From positions 12,521,630-12,585,629 of the forward strand of contig CM060982.1 in NCBI GenBank assembly GCA_030765065.1: a stretch of DNA of 64,000 bases, in the 5' to 3' direction. Of the stretch, positions 10,312 to 22,262 are shown in pieces (within the stretch, counting starts at the first letter, position 1; every line of letters begins with the position of its first letter). The position numbers were made by a program, and so were the translations under genes. The DNA is from Deroplatys truncata (taxonomy: Eukaryota > Arthropoda > Insecta > Mantodea > Mantidae). Under the pieces are notes generated by a model. The model did no database searches. It saw only the letters and a list, made by a program, of their open reading frames with translations, and had not been told where the DNA came from.

Positions 10312-11900
10312 CTCCAACTCTTTGGTCAGTTCCTTCTACAAAGACGTTGTTTACAATGTTCGCTAGTAATCCTAATCTGCCTTTATTTGTGCTCCATGCC
10401 TTCCATAATTCTCCTGGTATTCCATCTAGACCACTTGCTTTATTCATTCTTAATCTTCTTATTTATTCCCGTACTTCGTTTACTTCTATCTGGCTGTCTG
10501 ATTGCTGAATATAATCTATATTTTCTAATTTCCTTATACACAAGCTATTCGATTGCTTTGTCCCTAAAATGTTCAAAGTAACTACACCATACTCCTGGAT
10601 TTATATTGGTTTCACTAGCCCTCTCCCTGGATGTTCTTTTCACTAATGAGTATATTGTTTTTGAATCACTAGCTCTTGCCGCCTTCAAAATTGTTCGACC
10701 CATTTTACCCCTATTCCTTCTTTTTAACTTGTATAATATTTTATATTCCCACGTTTCAATTATAAAACTCTCTTTCTTGTAAATCCCTTTTGCCTCAATT
10801 TCCTTAATTCCCCTAAAAATCTCTGTTTCATTTTCCTGAATTCCTCATCGTATCGCCATTTCTTCTTAGTGTTTAAAACGTCTTTCATTCTCGTTTCTAT
10901 CCCTATCTGTTTCATTAACCCCTCCAGCCTCATTACTGCTTCCTCAATTCTATTTTATTTTATAATTTCGTCTACACCGCTTATCCTTAACCAGCCTCAC
11001 TCCTTACCCAGCTCCTCCTTAAATGCTCCAGCTTTATCTTCCCTCCATTTATATTTTTTAATTACAATGCCCTCTTGTTCTAAGACCTTTTTCTTGTTTA
11101 TACACTGAAATGTTACTCTTATTGAGAAATGATTACTAGAACATGCTATATTCATCACCTCAAAATCGCTAAAATATTCATCAAGATCTGAAGAGTATAG
11201 AATATAATCTATAACACTCTGGCTATTTCTGCTTACAATTGTAAACCCTCCTTCGTCATCTTAACCTTTCACTCCATTACACAACACCAAATTGAACTCC
11301 CCACAGAATTCTACTAGTTTCTTGCCTTCGTTATTCGTACATTTATCTTTGCTCTTCCTTTTGACCATGTCACTCACTTTACACTCTAACTCATTTTCAA
11401 GATCTATTAACTGGATTTGCCTTGCCCCAATTCTTGCATTTAAGCCACCCATTATGATAAAACCTTTTTATGAGTGCCTATTTAGTAATTCCTCCATTTT
11501 CTGTCTTAACCTCTTAAATAAATGTGGATTAAAGAATTCCGAGGAACATTGGTGGGTTATATACCTTTGCAACACAAACACCTTATTTCTCCCATAAACC
11601 ATTTAGAACACACCACAGAACTGCTTTATTACCTAAATCTTACACACTTACTTGAATTTGTGTATTCTTTCTAACAGACCTACGCCTCCTGACACACAAC
11701 CTTTATCTTTCCTTTTAATACCACCTTTTCCATAAAAATCATATCCACTCAAATCCACATTCGTATCACTTATCACCCAAATCTCAACATTCTCATCACA
11801 TCCGCTACGTTTAAAATTCGTGCAATTTCTCCGTTCCTTAGCTTTTCCCACCAATCTTCGATGTTCCATGAAATAACCCCCGGTCCCTTTCCCTATTCAG
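10312..11900 (-). pseudogene. LINE ORF2, endonuclease and RT N-terminal part
   Basis: On the minus strand, 11648-11869 includes SGYDFYGKGG and GGVGLL, and 11261-11452 begins MGGLNARIGARQ, corresponding to the GDFNARIG block of apurinic-type LINE endonucleases (here the D is replaced by G). 10312-11100 carries the linker and the N-terminal side of the RT in broken frames. The endonuclease would nick target DNA to prime reverse transcription. Confidence 0.7.
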
Positions 11901-12177
11901 ATCCCTCTCTCTTAAATCTAAATTGATGCAATTTCTTCTTACTCCTTGTCATCCTATCGGTAGCTGTTCTCTCATCCGCATAATCCTCCACTTATATAAT
12001 TCTTCCTTCTGGTGACGATACAATGCCAAGTCCAGTGTCCTTCCATATATCAATTCTCGCAGCTGCTCCCAGGGCCAATCTACACGTATCTTCGATCATC
12101 TGTTTCTCTGGCGCCACCTTCTTGACTGGTGACTTATTCCTGGGTGGTGAATATTCCTTGTTGGTGGCGCACGCTGC

Positions 12178-12905
12178 TCACTTCCCCTCTTCTCCTCTCG
12201 CACTACCAGCGATTGTTACCCTTTCCTTAGACTTTTCTTGCACTTTACCGCCACGTGCCTGAAGTTCAGTTTCTGACATACGTCTCATATTACACTGACA
12301 CGTATCCTCTTTATTCCCATCAATCCAAAGGTTAAGTCCCCTTAGTAAAGCTTTTTCTCCTCTGGCCCTTGCAATTTTCATTTCTCTAAGTAACATATTT
12401 CTTGTATCTCTATCTTTCTTACCATAATCTTGCTCTATAAATATTTTTGTCCCCTATAATTTTCTGGTGTTTGATAGAATTGTCCATTTTATTTTAATTG
12501 TGTTTAATTTAACAATTACCGGTCTCGGGTTCAAAACCTTTCTACCCACTCTAAAGACGTCGGTTATTTCCCATCCGCCTAGTTTTATTTCCAGCTTGTC
12601 CTGAAAGACTTCTTCAATTTGTTCCCGGACTCTCTTCTCTCTCAGCTCTTCTACTCCAAAAAGTATCACATGCCTTTTTCTTCTCCTATCCTCTGCTTTT
12701 ACCAAGCATATAATCCTCCGACTGCATTCTACCAATTCTCTGTTGACTTCTTCAAATTTTCCCACATGCTTTTCATTCCTTCAAATTTCCCATCCATTTT
12801 CTCATCGATTCTCTTCTCCACTTCTTTTAAATTTGTAATGTCCAAATACGCTTTAACATTCCCATTATATTTTCGGTCTCCAATCGGCTCAGCTCAATTC
12901 CACCG
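12178..12905 (-). pseudogene. LINE ORF1-like RNA-binding protein remnant
   Basis: The 12454-12765 frame has VFRVGRKVLNPRPVIVKL and ILSNTRKL, the block seen in RRM/CTD-type LINE ORF1 proteins. 12178-12396 continues in another frame with LLREMKIARARGEKALLRGL and NLWIDGNK, which is the usual end of such an ORF1. The upstream part is rich in E and K and could be a coiled coil. The protein would coat LINE RNA. A frameshift near 12400-12454 breaks it. Confidence 0.68.
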
Positions 12906-13030
12906 ATGATAAGCAACGCTGATAGCACAAATACAAACCACGACGACATTGTCAACGTTTCTTTGGAGGCACCACGTCCTATCTTGAATTTGGATCCATT
13001 AAATAGCCCAATTCTAGCTCTATTCGGTTT

Positions 13031-13034
13031 AAGT
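13031..13034. repeat. AAGT target-site duplication, left
   Basis: AAGT just outside the left LTR; the same four bases follow the right LTR at 21741-21744. A 4-bp duplication fits Ty3/Gypsy integration. Confidence 0.75.
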
Positions 13035-14033
13035 TGCGGTGGTATTATTAATGCATTTGTATATGTGTGTTTACTCCACGTGGTGAAGCCATCTTGTGAC
13101 GTGATTCATTTGTTCGGTTTCTTAGCTCCATCTGGTGTTAGCAATTTGCGGCAGTATTAGTTTTTGTTTGAAAGAATGCTACTGTTATTTTATTTAATTT
13201 TGGTTCTCTGTCCTCCGGCTAGCTATGATCTTTTGGTCAAGCACTTCTCTTTATACAGGTTGTGTAAACGGAAGGGAGTCTCTTATCCAAAAATTACACT
13301 GATGAAAGAATTTGTTTTACACTTTTATTGTCGAACACATTTACTATCACATTTACACATTGATCTTGACACTCGCCAAACTGAAACTGTTATAATAACT
13401 TCATTACTGATCACTCTTAATTCGCGTACTTCAACTTTTTGTATAATTAACTTTACAACACTTTAGATTTTTCATAATTCTGCTACGCGTAACTTGTGAA
13501 TCGATAGCCGACGTGTAATATTTCTGCTGGACTGAAGGCGACGTGTATCATACAAATATTTTCGACGAACTGACGGACCGAAGAAGACGTGTAGTGTACA
13601 AAGATTTTTGATGAACTGAATGACAGAAGAACTTTACCTCTAACCTACTCTTTTTATACTCATACACCCTGATATGCCTAAAGATTATAACTGAGCTGCA
13701 ATTGGCTAATAAAACATGCCAACATTAGGGTTCATTTTTATATCCAATGAAAATTATGAATACATATGCTCTAGGGAAATGTTCCAGAAAATTCTAAAAA
13801 GAAAAACGCGCCAACATTACGTAACTTCCTCGTCTCTAATAATGATAAACAGCTCACCCCCTCGCTGCATTAGTGCACGCTATTATTGTCAGTTTCAGTA
13901 AGGCAGTATAAACTTACTTCCCAACAATAATTACAATCAACAAACATCTCAAATCAATGTCACGTAATAATGCATATTCATACTATAATCATTCTTTACA
14001 TTTAAATAATCTGTGATACAAAATACTGCATCA
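13035..14033 (-). repeat. 3' LTR of the Gypsy element
   Basis: 999 bp, nearly identical to 20744-21740 with a handful of substitutions and small indels. In element orientation it starts TGATGCAG and ends in CA. It begins right after a short G-rich run (GTGGGGCATA on the minus strand) that can serve as the polypurine tract. Confidence 0.92.
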
Positions 14034-14715
14034 TATGCCCCACTAGAAAGATAATTATAAATATTTACAATTTGTTTGGAAAGTTTATAATTGGGTTTTT
14101 AGTCTCCTAAATCTTGGAACACACGCTATCACTTTCACTTAACACTTCACACGTATTTAACACACGACATATGTTTTTTTTATCTTGCCACTATTTACTG
14201 GCTCTGGTTTAATGCGTTTAGATATTAATCTGACATCACAAATTTTTTATAGCAAATACTGTACCCTGAATTATTTAGTTACTGTTACAAAATTGGTTTG
14301 CTCTGTTATATTGTTAACAAAAATTTATCAATTCAAAAATTGTTGTAATTATTACACATATTTACCAAAATATTCACCCTCTACACAAATATATTTACAT
14401 CTCTTAAATCTAGACACTGTTTCACATGTTCTGTTTGCTACATAAATATTTGTTTTAATTACTTTTACCCCATTTTTGTTGTTTTGTACTGTATATTCAC
14501 AATACTCTTGGAATTATATCTGCGTACTTTACTTTAATATAACATCATGCTTTATTTCAAATGCTGTTACAGTTACTAATAAAATGTTATTTTCCTTTTA
14601 AACATTTAGTTATGTCCAAAATTTATTTCTCCTTTCTTATGACATACATACATAATTAACCCTCTTACGTTCCAATACATTGCTCTGCATTTCGTCTTTA
14701 ACTATCCAGCATTTA
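14034..14715 (-). other. Gypsy 3' untranslated region
   Basis: AT-rich, about 680 bp between the pol stop and the 3' LTR. No coding frame on the element strand, hence no envelope gene. Confidence 0.7.
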
Positions 14716-15819
14716 CTATTTATCATCTTTGTCTTCTGTTTCACCATTATCGTCATTGTTGTATGGCTTCAGCATCTCAATATGGAACTTTCCAATGCTT
14801 TTTCGAGTTGTTGGATTACATAACTCATATGTATTTGTTCCATATACTTCAACAACTTCACATGGTCCATGGTATTTGAGAAACATGCGCCAATAAAGTT
14901 TATTTGCTTTATCCGACAATTTCTTTGTTTTAACCAAAACTAAATCTCCTATTTTGATCCTCCATTCCTTTCTCTTCTTTTCTTCATGTTTAATTTTTCT
15001 TTTTATGGCCTTTTTCTTCATCCTCTCGAATGCTTTTCGGAACATCTCTTCTTCTGTTTGTGGTATCGAGTGCGCATCTGGAATGGCTTCTGGAATTTTC
15101 TTACACATTGTATTGATCTTCTTTCCTAACTTAAGTTCACATGGTTTGTATCCTGTCACATTGTTTACGGTTTCATTTAGTAGATTCTGAACGAAATTCA
15201 CGTATCCATACCATGGGTTTGTTTTCGATGACACAGCACACTTAAATAATTTGAAATTTCCTTAATTTCCCTCTCCACTGGGTTGGAGTTCGGTCTGTAT
15301 CTTGACGAAAAATATTTTTAATGCCATTTTCTTTCAGTCCATCCATAAATTTTTTCCTGTGAAGTACGAAGCATTATCGCTCAATACAGATTGGATAGGT
15401 CCTTCCTCTATCACATATGACTTGAGTAGTCTATTCAAACATGCTAAACCTGTAGGTTTTCTCAAAGGGTAAATTCTTACATATTTGCTGAATATATCAT
15501 AACAGACAAATATATATTTATTTCCAAATTGACTTGGAGGCATCGGACCATGAATATTAATACTGATTACGCATCTCGGCTTATCCCTTATAACCGAATT
15601 AGTCTCAAATGCATATGCTGCATTTATTTGCTTTGCCTTCTGACACAGGTTGCAGCACGATATAAATTTTCGAACTTTCTGACGCAATTTGGATATGTAT
15701 AAATTCTCTAAAATCATAGAAGTTGTCCGGTCCGTCCCTGAGTGTGCTAACCCTTCGTGAAAATTCTTAATTAGTTCCTTTTCCATGCTTTTCGGAACCA
15801 TTACCTTCCAACTAGGCAC
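14716..15819 (-). pseudogene. Gypsy integrase
   Basis: 15334-15819 encodes the zinc-binding HHCC part (FHEGLAHSG ... CCNLCQK) and the catalytic core up to VLSDNASYF. The first catalytic aspartate is replaced by asparagine (SINIHGPMP, where D is expected before the GP). The core continues after a frameshift with PNSNPVEREIKEIS, giving the catalytic E. 14716-15234 has the C-terminal domain, including the GPY/F-like module (FLKYHGPCEVVEVYG) and an acidic tail. The family inserts cDNA into host DNA. With both a lost D and a frameshift, this copy is inactive. Confidence 0.88.
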
Positions 15820-15860
15820 TTCTTTTCCATGCTTCTTGTATAATGTCCCATCCCGAATTG

Positions 15861-16595
15861 CTACAATTTCTTTCTTTGCCTCTTCAATAGTGGTGCCTTT
15901 TCTTTAAGCTCTAATAATTTTGCGTCCTCATTTTGTATTTCCCCTATATTTTTCAATTTTATAATCATTTCTTTGCTTAAAGGAATTTCAATTGTCAATA
16001 TTTTGACTTCATTTCTAGGCCTTTCAACATTTTCGGGAATTTGTGGGTTGTAGTTTAATCTTGATAGCAAATCACTGAAGGTATTATTTTTGCCAGGAAT
16101 GTGTATAATCTCAATATCGAATGCAGATATTGCATGAATGTATCTAGCAAGTTTTCCACTACATAATCTACACCGTTGTATGAAAGTTAAGCTGATGTGG
16201 TCTGAATATACTTTCACCTTTTGCTGATAAATATAGGTTTTAAAACGAATTAATGAGAAATATAGTGCTCCAATTTCTAGCTGAGTCACTGAAGAATTCC
16301 GCTCAAAATTTGTAAGTCCTCTAGAAGCTGTACTAATGACGTGAAAGTCATTGTTGATGTCTCGCTGTCCTAAAATTCCGGCGTATCCTTGCATTGATGC
16401 GTCGACATAAATCTCATATTCCAAATCTTCTCTAGGCCTCTCGAGTAATATGGACTTAGCAAAGAGTTCTTTTACTCTCTCAAAACATTTTTGATGATCC
16501 TCTGTCCATTTCCACTTATTGTTCTTTCGGAGTAGCTGCCGCGGTGTTTCTATTTCAGCCGAATACCTTGGTACGAATTTACTCTGAAAGTTCAA
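15861..16595 (-). pseudogene. Gypsy RNase H and tether
   Basis: Contains the RT connection with FERVKELF, then YEIYVDAS (first acidic residue), a Q-L-E-I-G-A-L helix and KVYSDHISL, and ends near the DLLSRL signature. It degrades the RNA strand during reverse transcription. The preceding RT frame stops about 20 bases into this one in another phase, so a frameshift separates them. Confidence 0.88.
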
Positions 16596-18075
16596 TACCG
16601 CTTAAGAGACGTCTAATTTGTTTTACGTTCCTTGGTGGTGGAATTTTCATTATTGCTTCTATTCTCTTCTGATCAGGTCTTATACCTCGTTCATCCACTA
16701 CATAACCCAGAAAATTTATTTCCTTGACACAAAATTTTGATTTTTGTATGTTCACAGTCATACCATGTTGTTGCAGTTTATTTAACACATAATGGACATT
16801 ATTCATGTGTTCTTCAAATGTTTGACTAATGATTAGGAAGTCGTCAATATACTTTATTAAAAAGTCATCTGCAGAATTTCCAAAGATACTGTGAATGGCT
16901 CTCAAAAATCCACTTCCTGAGTTTTTTAAACCAAAAGGATTTACACAAAAACGATACTGGATCCCTGAGTACTGAAATGAAGTGTAATCACGCACTTGTG
17001 GATCTAATTCCACTTGCCAATATGATGCAGTGAGGTCAATGGATGTCAAAAATCTCCCTCTTGAAAGTTTCGTAATTAATTGTTCAATTCCTTCACTTTG
17101 AAAATGATCAGGCTTCATATACTTGTTGACATATCTACCGTCTAATGTTAATCTCAAACTACCATCTCGTTTAATACTCCAACAGATTGAATTTATGTAT
17201 TGAGAATTACTTTGCTCAATAATCCCATTTTCTAACATGCTATTTATTAGTTGTCTAGCTTTGTCCCGAAGACTTATAGGTAAATTGTCATACTTGTGTC
17301 TATATGGTGGTACGTCTTCTACTTGAAATGTATGCTGATATACATTACATCTGCCTGGGATATTACTAAATACTGAACTATTGTTCATCAAAACATCATG
17401 AAGGATTTGTTTTTGCGTTATCGTAATGTTATAAGCTTCTTCACACTTGTGTATTATTTCCTCATTTCTCTTCTCTTTCCAGCTGTTGTCTGTCTCGCTC
17501 ACATGGTCGTCTTTTGTTTGGATTGTAAGTTTCTCTACTTTCTCTGGCATTTCTGCTAGCTGTTGAAAATATGGCGTGGTGTTCCCTTCATATTCTGTGA
17601 CTACCTGCTTTATCTGACTATTTCTATCGGTCTCTGTTATTTGCACAAAAAACTCTTGGTCACAAAGATTTTTCTCATCCTTTGTCATCTCAATCACAGA
17701 AACTTTCTCTTTTATAAATGGTACCTTTATTTCTCTATCGTCCTTTGTCATTTTTAACTCTTCATGTTTAAAATCTATACTTGCTTCATATTCATGAGGG
17801 AAGTCGCATCCTAAAATTATGTCACAAATCAGATGGTTTACAATTAGAAACATAACCTCAAAATTCTCTCCGCCGATAGGTATGTTAAGTAGAGCTTGTA
17901 TTTTTATGACCTGTGTCGTTCTTCCGATTGCAACACGACAAACTAAATTACTAGTAGGAAGAGCCATAATTTTGTTACCTTCATTAATCAAATTTATGTA
18001 AAATTTCTGTGAACAAATTGAAGCTTACGAACCAGAATCTATAGTTGCGATGATCTCTTTCTTCGCAATTTCCAT
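16579..18075 (-). pseudogene. Gypsy protease and reverse transcriptase
   Basis: The protease active site TIDSGS is at about 18030-18045 and is followed at once by a TAA stop; the frame then reopens through the flap and the ILGCDF block. RT follows: FLTSIDLTASYWQVEL (first catalytic D), NPFGLKNSG and KYIDDFLII (YIDD, about residue 380 of the 470-residue open part), then FLGYVV. The RT makes element cDNA. Apart from the stop in the protease and the frameshift at the 3' end, the RT core is intact. Confidence 0.92.
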
Positions 18076-18221
18076 CCTAACATGAGGTGACTCAAAATTT
18101 TCTCCCTTATCTTTTGTTGCTGTAATCTTATTACAGGGTGTGTGTGTAGGCATATTATTTGTATTGGTAATGGATACTGAATTATTAAAGACGTCCTGAG
18201 AACCTACTACACAGGAGTCTA
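18076..18221 (-). other. gag-pol junction of the Gypsy element
   Basis: Short region between the gag stop (18222) and the protease. It reads as low-complexity T/N-rich protein in broken frame; no zinc knuckle is visible. Confidence 0.5.
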
Positions 18222-19230
18222 TTAACAGTTTTCCTGGTTATTTCCATGTTCACGTACAGGACTGCCATTCCTAACAGGAGCTAAATCTATCTCATTGTCG
18301 CTACCATTATTTTGAGTTCCCCTTCCTCGAGTTCGAAATCCACGATTTCTGAAATTATGTTCTCTTGGCACATAATTTTCTTGCCGTTCCTCAGATCTTT
18401 CCCGGTTATTGTTTTCCCTCCAGTGAGTGAAATTTCCCCTTTGTCTAATGTACCGCCTTCCATAATTTCGCCCTCTTTCTGGCAATCTTTCTGTCCTGAC
18501 ATAGTTTATTTGTTCCTGTCGACCTGGTCTCCCATCTATCCTCGATCTTTCAAATTGTGGAACGTATGATTGATACCGTTGTCTGGTATTATTTTCATGA
18601 CGCCTGTCTTGTCCTCTACTTTGCTGATAACTACCTTGGTAATTTCTTCTATCTCGCACATCTAAAAATCTATGCTCCCACTCCCGAGATATATCTTCTT
18701 CCTGTTGTTCCAAAGCTGTCATTAATTCTGTCATCTCATAGATATTACGTGGTTTTGCAATTAGTAAACAATTTTGTATCCTTAAAGGATAATGCCTTGT
18801 GAGCAAGTTCACAAAATCTTCCTCATTGATTGGAGGTGACAAGTTCCTAATCTGACTTGCATGTTTCAGTAAGTAATCAGTCATTGATATTCCCTCTCGT
18901 GGATCAAATGGACCATGACTAAGCATTGCTCGAATTCTGTGCTGTACCGTAACATTCCAAAATCTGTTCATGAATAACCTCTTAAAGGATTCATATGAAA
19001 TTTCACCCCCTGATACCATTTGTAACCAATCTAAAGTTTTCTGGTCCAAACATCTTTTGACAACTATCATTTTAATGCTTCAGGTATCTTTTTAATTTGA
19101 AAATACTCTGATAAGTCTGCAATAAACTGTACTGGACTGGAGTTTTCATTAAATTTTGGAATTGGAAAATCACTTAAGATATGATTGTAATTTTGCAAAT
19201 TCCCTACTGCCATATTTAAATTCTCTAGTG
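18222..19230 (-). pseudogene. Gypsy gag, capsid and basic C-terminal part
   Basis: 19070-19230 encodes the start of the capsid (FPIPKFNENSSP, ADLSEYFQIKK) and is joined to 18222-19070 through a one-base frameshift in an A run near 19071. The second part has the Retrotrans_gag core (LDWLQMVSGG, FKRLFMNRF, YLLKHASQIR) over about 110 residues and then a tail very rich in R, N, Q and G. There is no CCHC knuckle; the basic RG-type tail probably binds RNA instead. Gag forms the particle. Confidence 0.85.
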
Positions 19231-20268
19231 TTACTTGTGCACTCTGAGTTTCATATTAGCTATAGATGAAGCTGCCGCATCACTCACATTATTTGTCATA
19301 CCTGAGGAACTACCTCTATCATTATTTTGTACATCTGATACATTCACATCACATATATTTGCCCTTGAATTCAATTCTAACCTATTTACAGTACCTTGCA
19401 GATTTTCTATTGTCTGTTCCAATTTTTTATTATTCTCATTTTGAACAGCTTGGTGTTTGTTAATTTCAGAAGTTAGCTTTTGATTCAAATCTTTAGACAA
19501 ATCTTTAACTTCTTCAGACAATTTATTTCTCTGTGTTTCTGACTCCTTCTGAATTTCAGATATTTCCCCTCTGAAATTAACTTGCACCTGAATTAAATCT
19601 GCATTTGTAGCCTCCATCATCTCTCTTAACTCACTTGAAATGCTACTCAGTCGGCTACCTAATTCTGTACATTTTACATCAACATGTTCTATTTTATTAT
19701 TAACCTCACTTTTTTGGTTTGATATTTCTCTGCTCATTTTTGACATTTTCTTTGAAGCTTCACCTATTTCATTTGCTATCATTTCCTGATTTTCATTTCT
19801 CATTCTCTTCATACTACTATCTAGCTCCATGAATTTCTTTTCAATTTCTTCCCTGTTTTGTTCTAAGCTTTTACCAATATCTTCCCTTAATTCCCTATGA
19901 CTCTTTTGCATATCTTCCCTGTTTTGATCTATTTTCATTACTAATTTCTCACTATTCTTTTGCATATCTTTCCTGTTTTGATCTAATTTTTGCTCTAATT
20001 TCTCAATATTCTTACCAATATCTTCCCTTAATTGATTTGTACTCGTAACACTATTATTTAATGTTTCACCAAAATTTCTCAATATTTCCATCATCATACT
20101 ATAATCAAAATTAACATTTCCTGCTATTCTATTCTAACTTTCTGTACTAACATTTTCTCCCTCAAATCCTACATTGTTTGAGCTATTTTCTGTAACCTGT
20201 ATTGAATTACAGCTAACTGTTACACTATCCCCTTCCATCATTGTTTCTTCAATATTATTAGTAGCCAT
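19231..20268 (-). pseudogene. Gypsy gag, N-terminal coiled coil
   Basis: The ATG at 20268 starts a frame (MATNNIEETMMEGD) that is interrupted by one TAG at 20134-20136 and then runs to 19231. The central 200 residues are a long heptad-rich coiled coil with repeats of the type QNREDMQK and QNRKDMQK (about 19840-20010). It probably drives Gag multimerisation. Such a long coiled coil in front of the capsid is unusual for Gypsy Gag. Confidence 0.8.
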
Positions 20269-20662
20269 TGTTTTCTTTATCCTACCGCTCCTAAGGTACA
20301 TTTAAATTTTTACACTTTTTTTAGAATAAAAATCACACTTTCTAACCTTTCTGATGCTATCTGCTGATGTTGCTTTGATGTCCAGCTTTTTGCCCCTCTC
20401 TCCTACATTATATGTTGCTTCTGCGTCGTATTACGATGAATCTACGTCGTTTTGGTGTTCTGTAGTTGAATTCCCCTGTTGCCTTTTAATCTCGGAATTA
20501 CGATGTCCAATCATCCGCGTAGTCTGTCGTCCCTTTTGTTGTTTCTGGAATCTGCGTCTTGTAGTCAGTTCACTTCTCCATTCGCTCCACGTCCTGGTTC
20601 CTTCGCCCCTTCCTGGTTATCTCACTTCTTCCTGGTTAATTCTGCTCCTTCCTGGTTATTCT

Positions 20663-20699
20663 GCCCCACGTTCTGGGTGCCATTTTGCGGTGGTATTAT
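20663..20699 (-). repeat. Second copy of the PBS/LTR junction
   Basis: GCCCCACGTTCTGGGTGCCA followed by TTTTGCGGTGGTATTAT closely repeats the true junction at 20723-20757. The leader thus has a partial PBS plus the first bases of an LTR, 60 bp inside the element. Confidence 0.75.
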
Positions 20700-20722
20700 C
20701 TGTGACATTATTTATTTATTGA

Positions 20723-20740
20723 GCCCCACGTTGGGCGCCA
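20723..20740 (-). promoter_or_regulatory. Primer binding site of the Gypsy element
   Basis: On the minus strand, TGGCGCCCAACGTGGGGC begins three bases after the 5' LTR end. TGG at its start pairs with the CCA tail of a tRNA. I do not name the tRNA. Confidence 0.82.
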
Positions 20741-20743
20741 ATT

Positions 20744-21740
20744 TGCCGTGGTATTATTAATGTATTTGTATATGTGTGTTTACTCCACGTGGTGAAGCCA
20801 TCTTGTGACGTGATTAATTTGTTCGGTTTCTTAGCTCCATCTGGTGTTAGCAATTTGCGGCAGTATTGGTTTTTGTTTGAAAGAATGCTACTGTTATTTT
20901 ATTTAATTTTGGTTCTCTGTCCTCCGGCTAGCTATGATCTTTTGGTCAAGCACTTCTCTTTATACAGGTTGTGTAAACGGAAGGGAGTCTCTTATCCAAA
21001 AATTACACTGATGAAAGAATTTGTTTTACACTTTTATTGTCGAACACATTTACTATCACATTTACACATTGATCTTGACACTCGCCAAACTGAAACTGTT
21101 ATAATAACTTCATTACTGATCACTCTTAATTCGCGTACTTCAACTTTTTGTATAATTAACTTTACAACACTTTAGATTTTTCATAATTCTGCTACGCGTA
21201 ACTTGTGAATCGATAGCCGACGTGTAATATTTCTGCTGGACTGAAGGCGACGTGTATCATACAAATATTTTCGACGAACTGACGGACCGAAGAAGACGTG
21301 TAGTGTACAAAGATTTTTGATGAACTGAATGACAGAAGAACTTTACCTCTAACCTACTCTTTTTATACTCATACACCCTGATATGCCTAAAGATTATAAC
21401 TGAGCTGCAATTGGCTAATAAAACGCGCCAACATTAGCGTCCATTTTTATATCCAATGAAAATTATGAATACATATGCTCTAGGGAAATGTTCCAGAAAA
21501 TTCTAAAAAGAAAAACGCGCCAACATTACGTAACTTCCTCGTCTCTAATAATGATAAACAGCTCACCCCCTCGCTGCATTAGTGCACGCTATTATTGTCA
21601 GTTTCAGTAAGGCAGTATAAACTTACTTCCCAACAATAATTACAATCAACAAACATCTCAAATCAATGTCATAATAATGCATATTCATACTATAATCATT
21701 CTTTACATTTAAATAATTTGTGATACAAATTACTGCATCA
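20744..21740 (-). repeat. 5' LTR of the Gypsy element
   Basis: 997 bp; pairs with 13035-14033. It carries the promoter of the element. Confidence 0.92.
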
Positions 21741-21789
21741 AAGTTGAATTTCCATTTTCTTCGTTACGCGAGCGCGTGACTGACATGTC

Positions 21790-22262
21790 CGTCTCCGAAT
21801 ACCTTCCGTCAGCAACCAAGCTATAAATAAGACATTAAAAGAAAACAACCTGTTCGATGGAAGCATAAGCACTGTAAGAAAAGCTTTAAGAAAAATAAAT
21901 TTCAGGTTTTAAAAAACGCAAACGGGAGAAAATTCTTAATGCAAATACCCAACATTTTTTCAAAATGGTATAATTTTTTACGGGCAATGAAGCAGTTCAG
22001 ATGCCTAGTCGTCCAGTTATCTAACTGGATGAAACTTGGATTAATATTAACCACACAAATATGTTTGGATTTGCGAAGGAGACGAACTAAATTTCCATCT
22101 TCGAAATCCCATAGGAAAAGTTCAGCGCTTTATAAATTTACTTGCAGAGTGTTCAGCAGTCTTCATTTTTAACGCCTTGCTGAATTTTAACTCGAAATCT
22201 ATCGTAGACTATCACGAAGAATAGAGAGTAAAACTGTTTTTAACCAATTATTATAGCTAAAC
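21790..22262 (+). pseudogene. Remnant of a DD82E-type transposase, middle part
   Basis: Broken frames give PSVSNQAINKTLKENNLFDG and STVRKALRKINF, matching residues 83-115 of the 741-2102 transposase, then ANGRKFLM, a LDETWININ-like block and a VDYHEE-like block at 22206-22225. Interrupted by stops and by SINE-A at 22278. Confidence 0.75.

Larger units (their letters stand above)
8106..12930 (-). mobile_element. Non-LTR retrotransposon (LINE) on the minus strand
   Basis: On the minus strand the order is ORF1-like RNA-binding region (12260-12900), endonuclease (about 11120-11900), reverse transcriptase (about 8900-10850) and a C-terminal zinc motif (8530-8610). The 3' end at 8106-8330 is AT-rich and lacks a clear poly(A). 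All frames are broken. It lies in the transposase remnant at its left edge and runs up to or near the Gypsy element at its 5' side. I do not assign a clade with confidence. Confidence 0.72.
13035..21740 (-). mobile_element. Ty3/Gypsy LTR retrotransposon, full length
   Basis: 8.7 kb with two ~1-kb LTRs, primer binding site, gag and pol in the order protease, RT, RNase H, integrase, which is the Ty3/Gypsy order. Matching AAGT flanks show one insertion event. Every main frame has at least one stop or frameshift, so the copy is dead although its LTRs are still nearly identical, which suggests a fairly recent insertion of an already or quickly damaged copy. No envelope gene is present between pol and the 3' LTR. 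Confidence 0.92.

Noticed and set aside
14034..14715. Possible envelope gene, which would make the Gypsy element an endogenous retrovirus
   Set aside because: No open frame on the element strand here; the frame at 14185-14445 is antisense and without signal peptide or membrane segment.
18287..18502. 71-residue minus frame overlapping Gypsy gag
   Set aside because: A shadow frame of the R/N-rich Gag tail.
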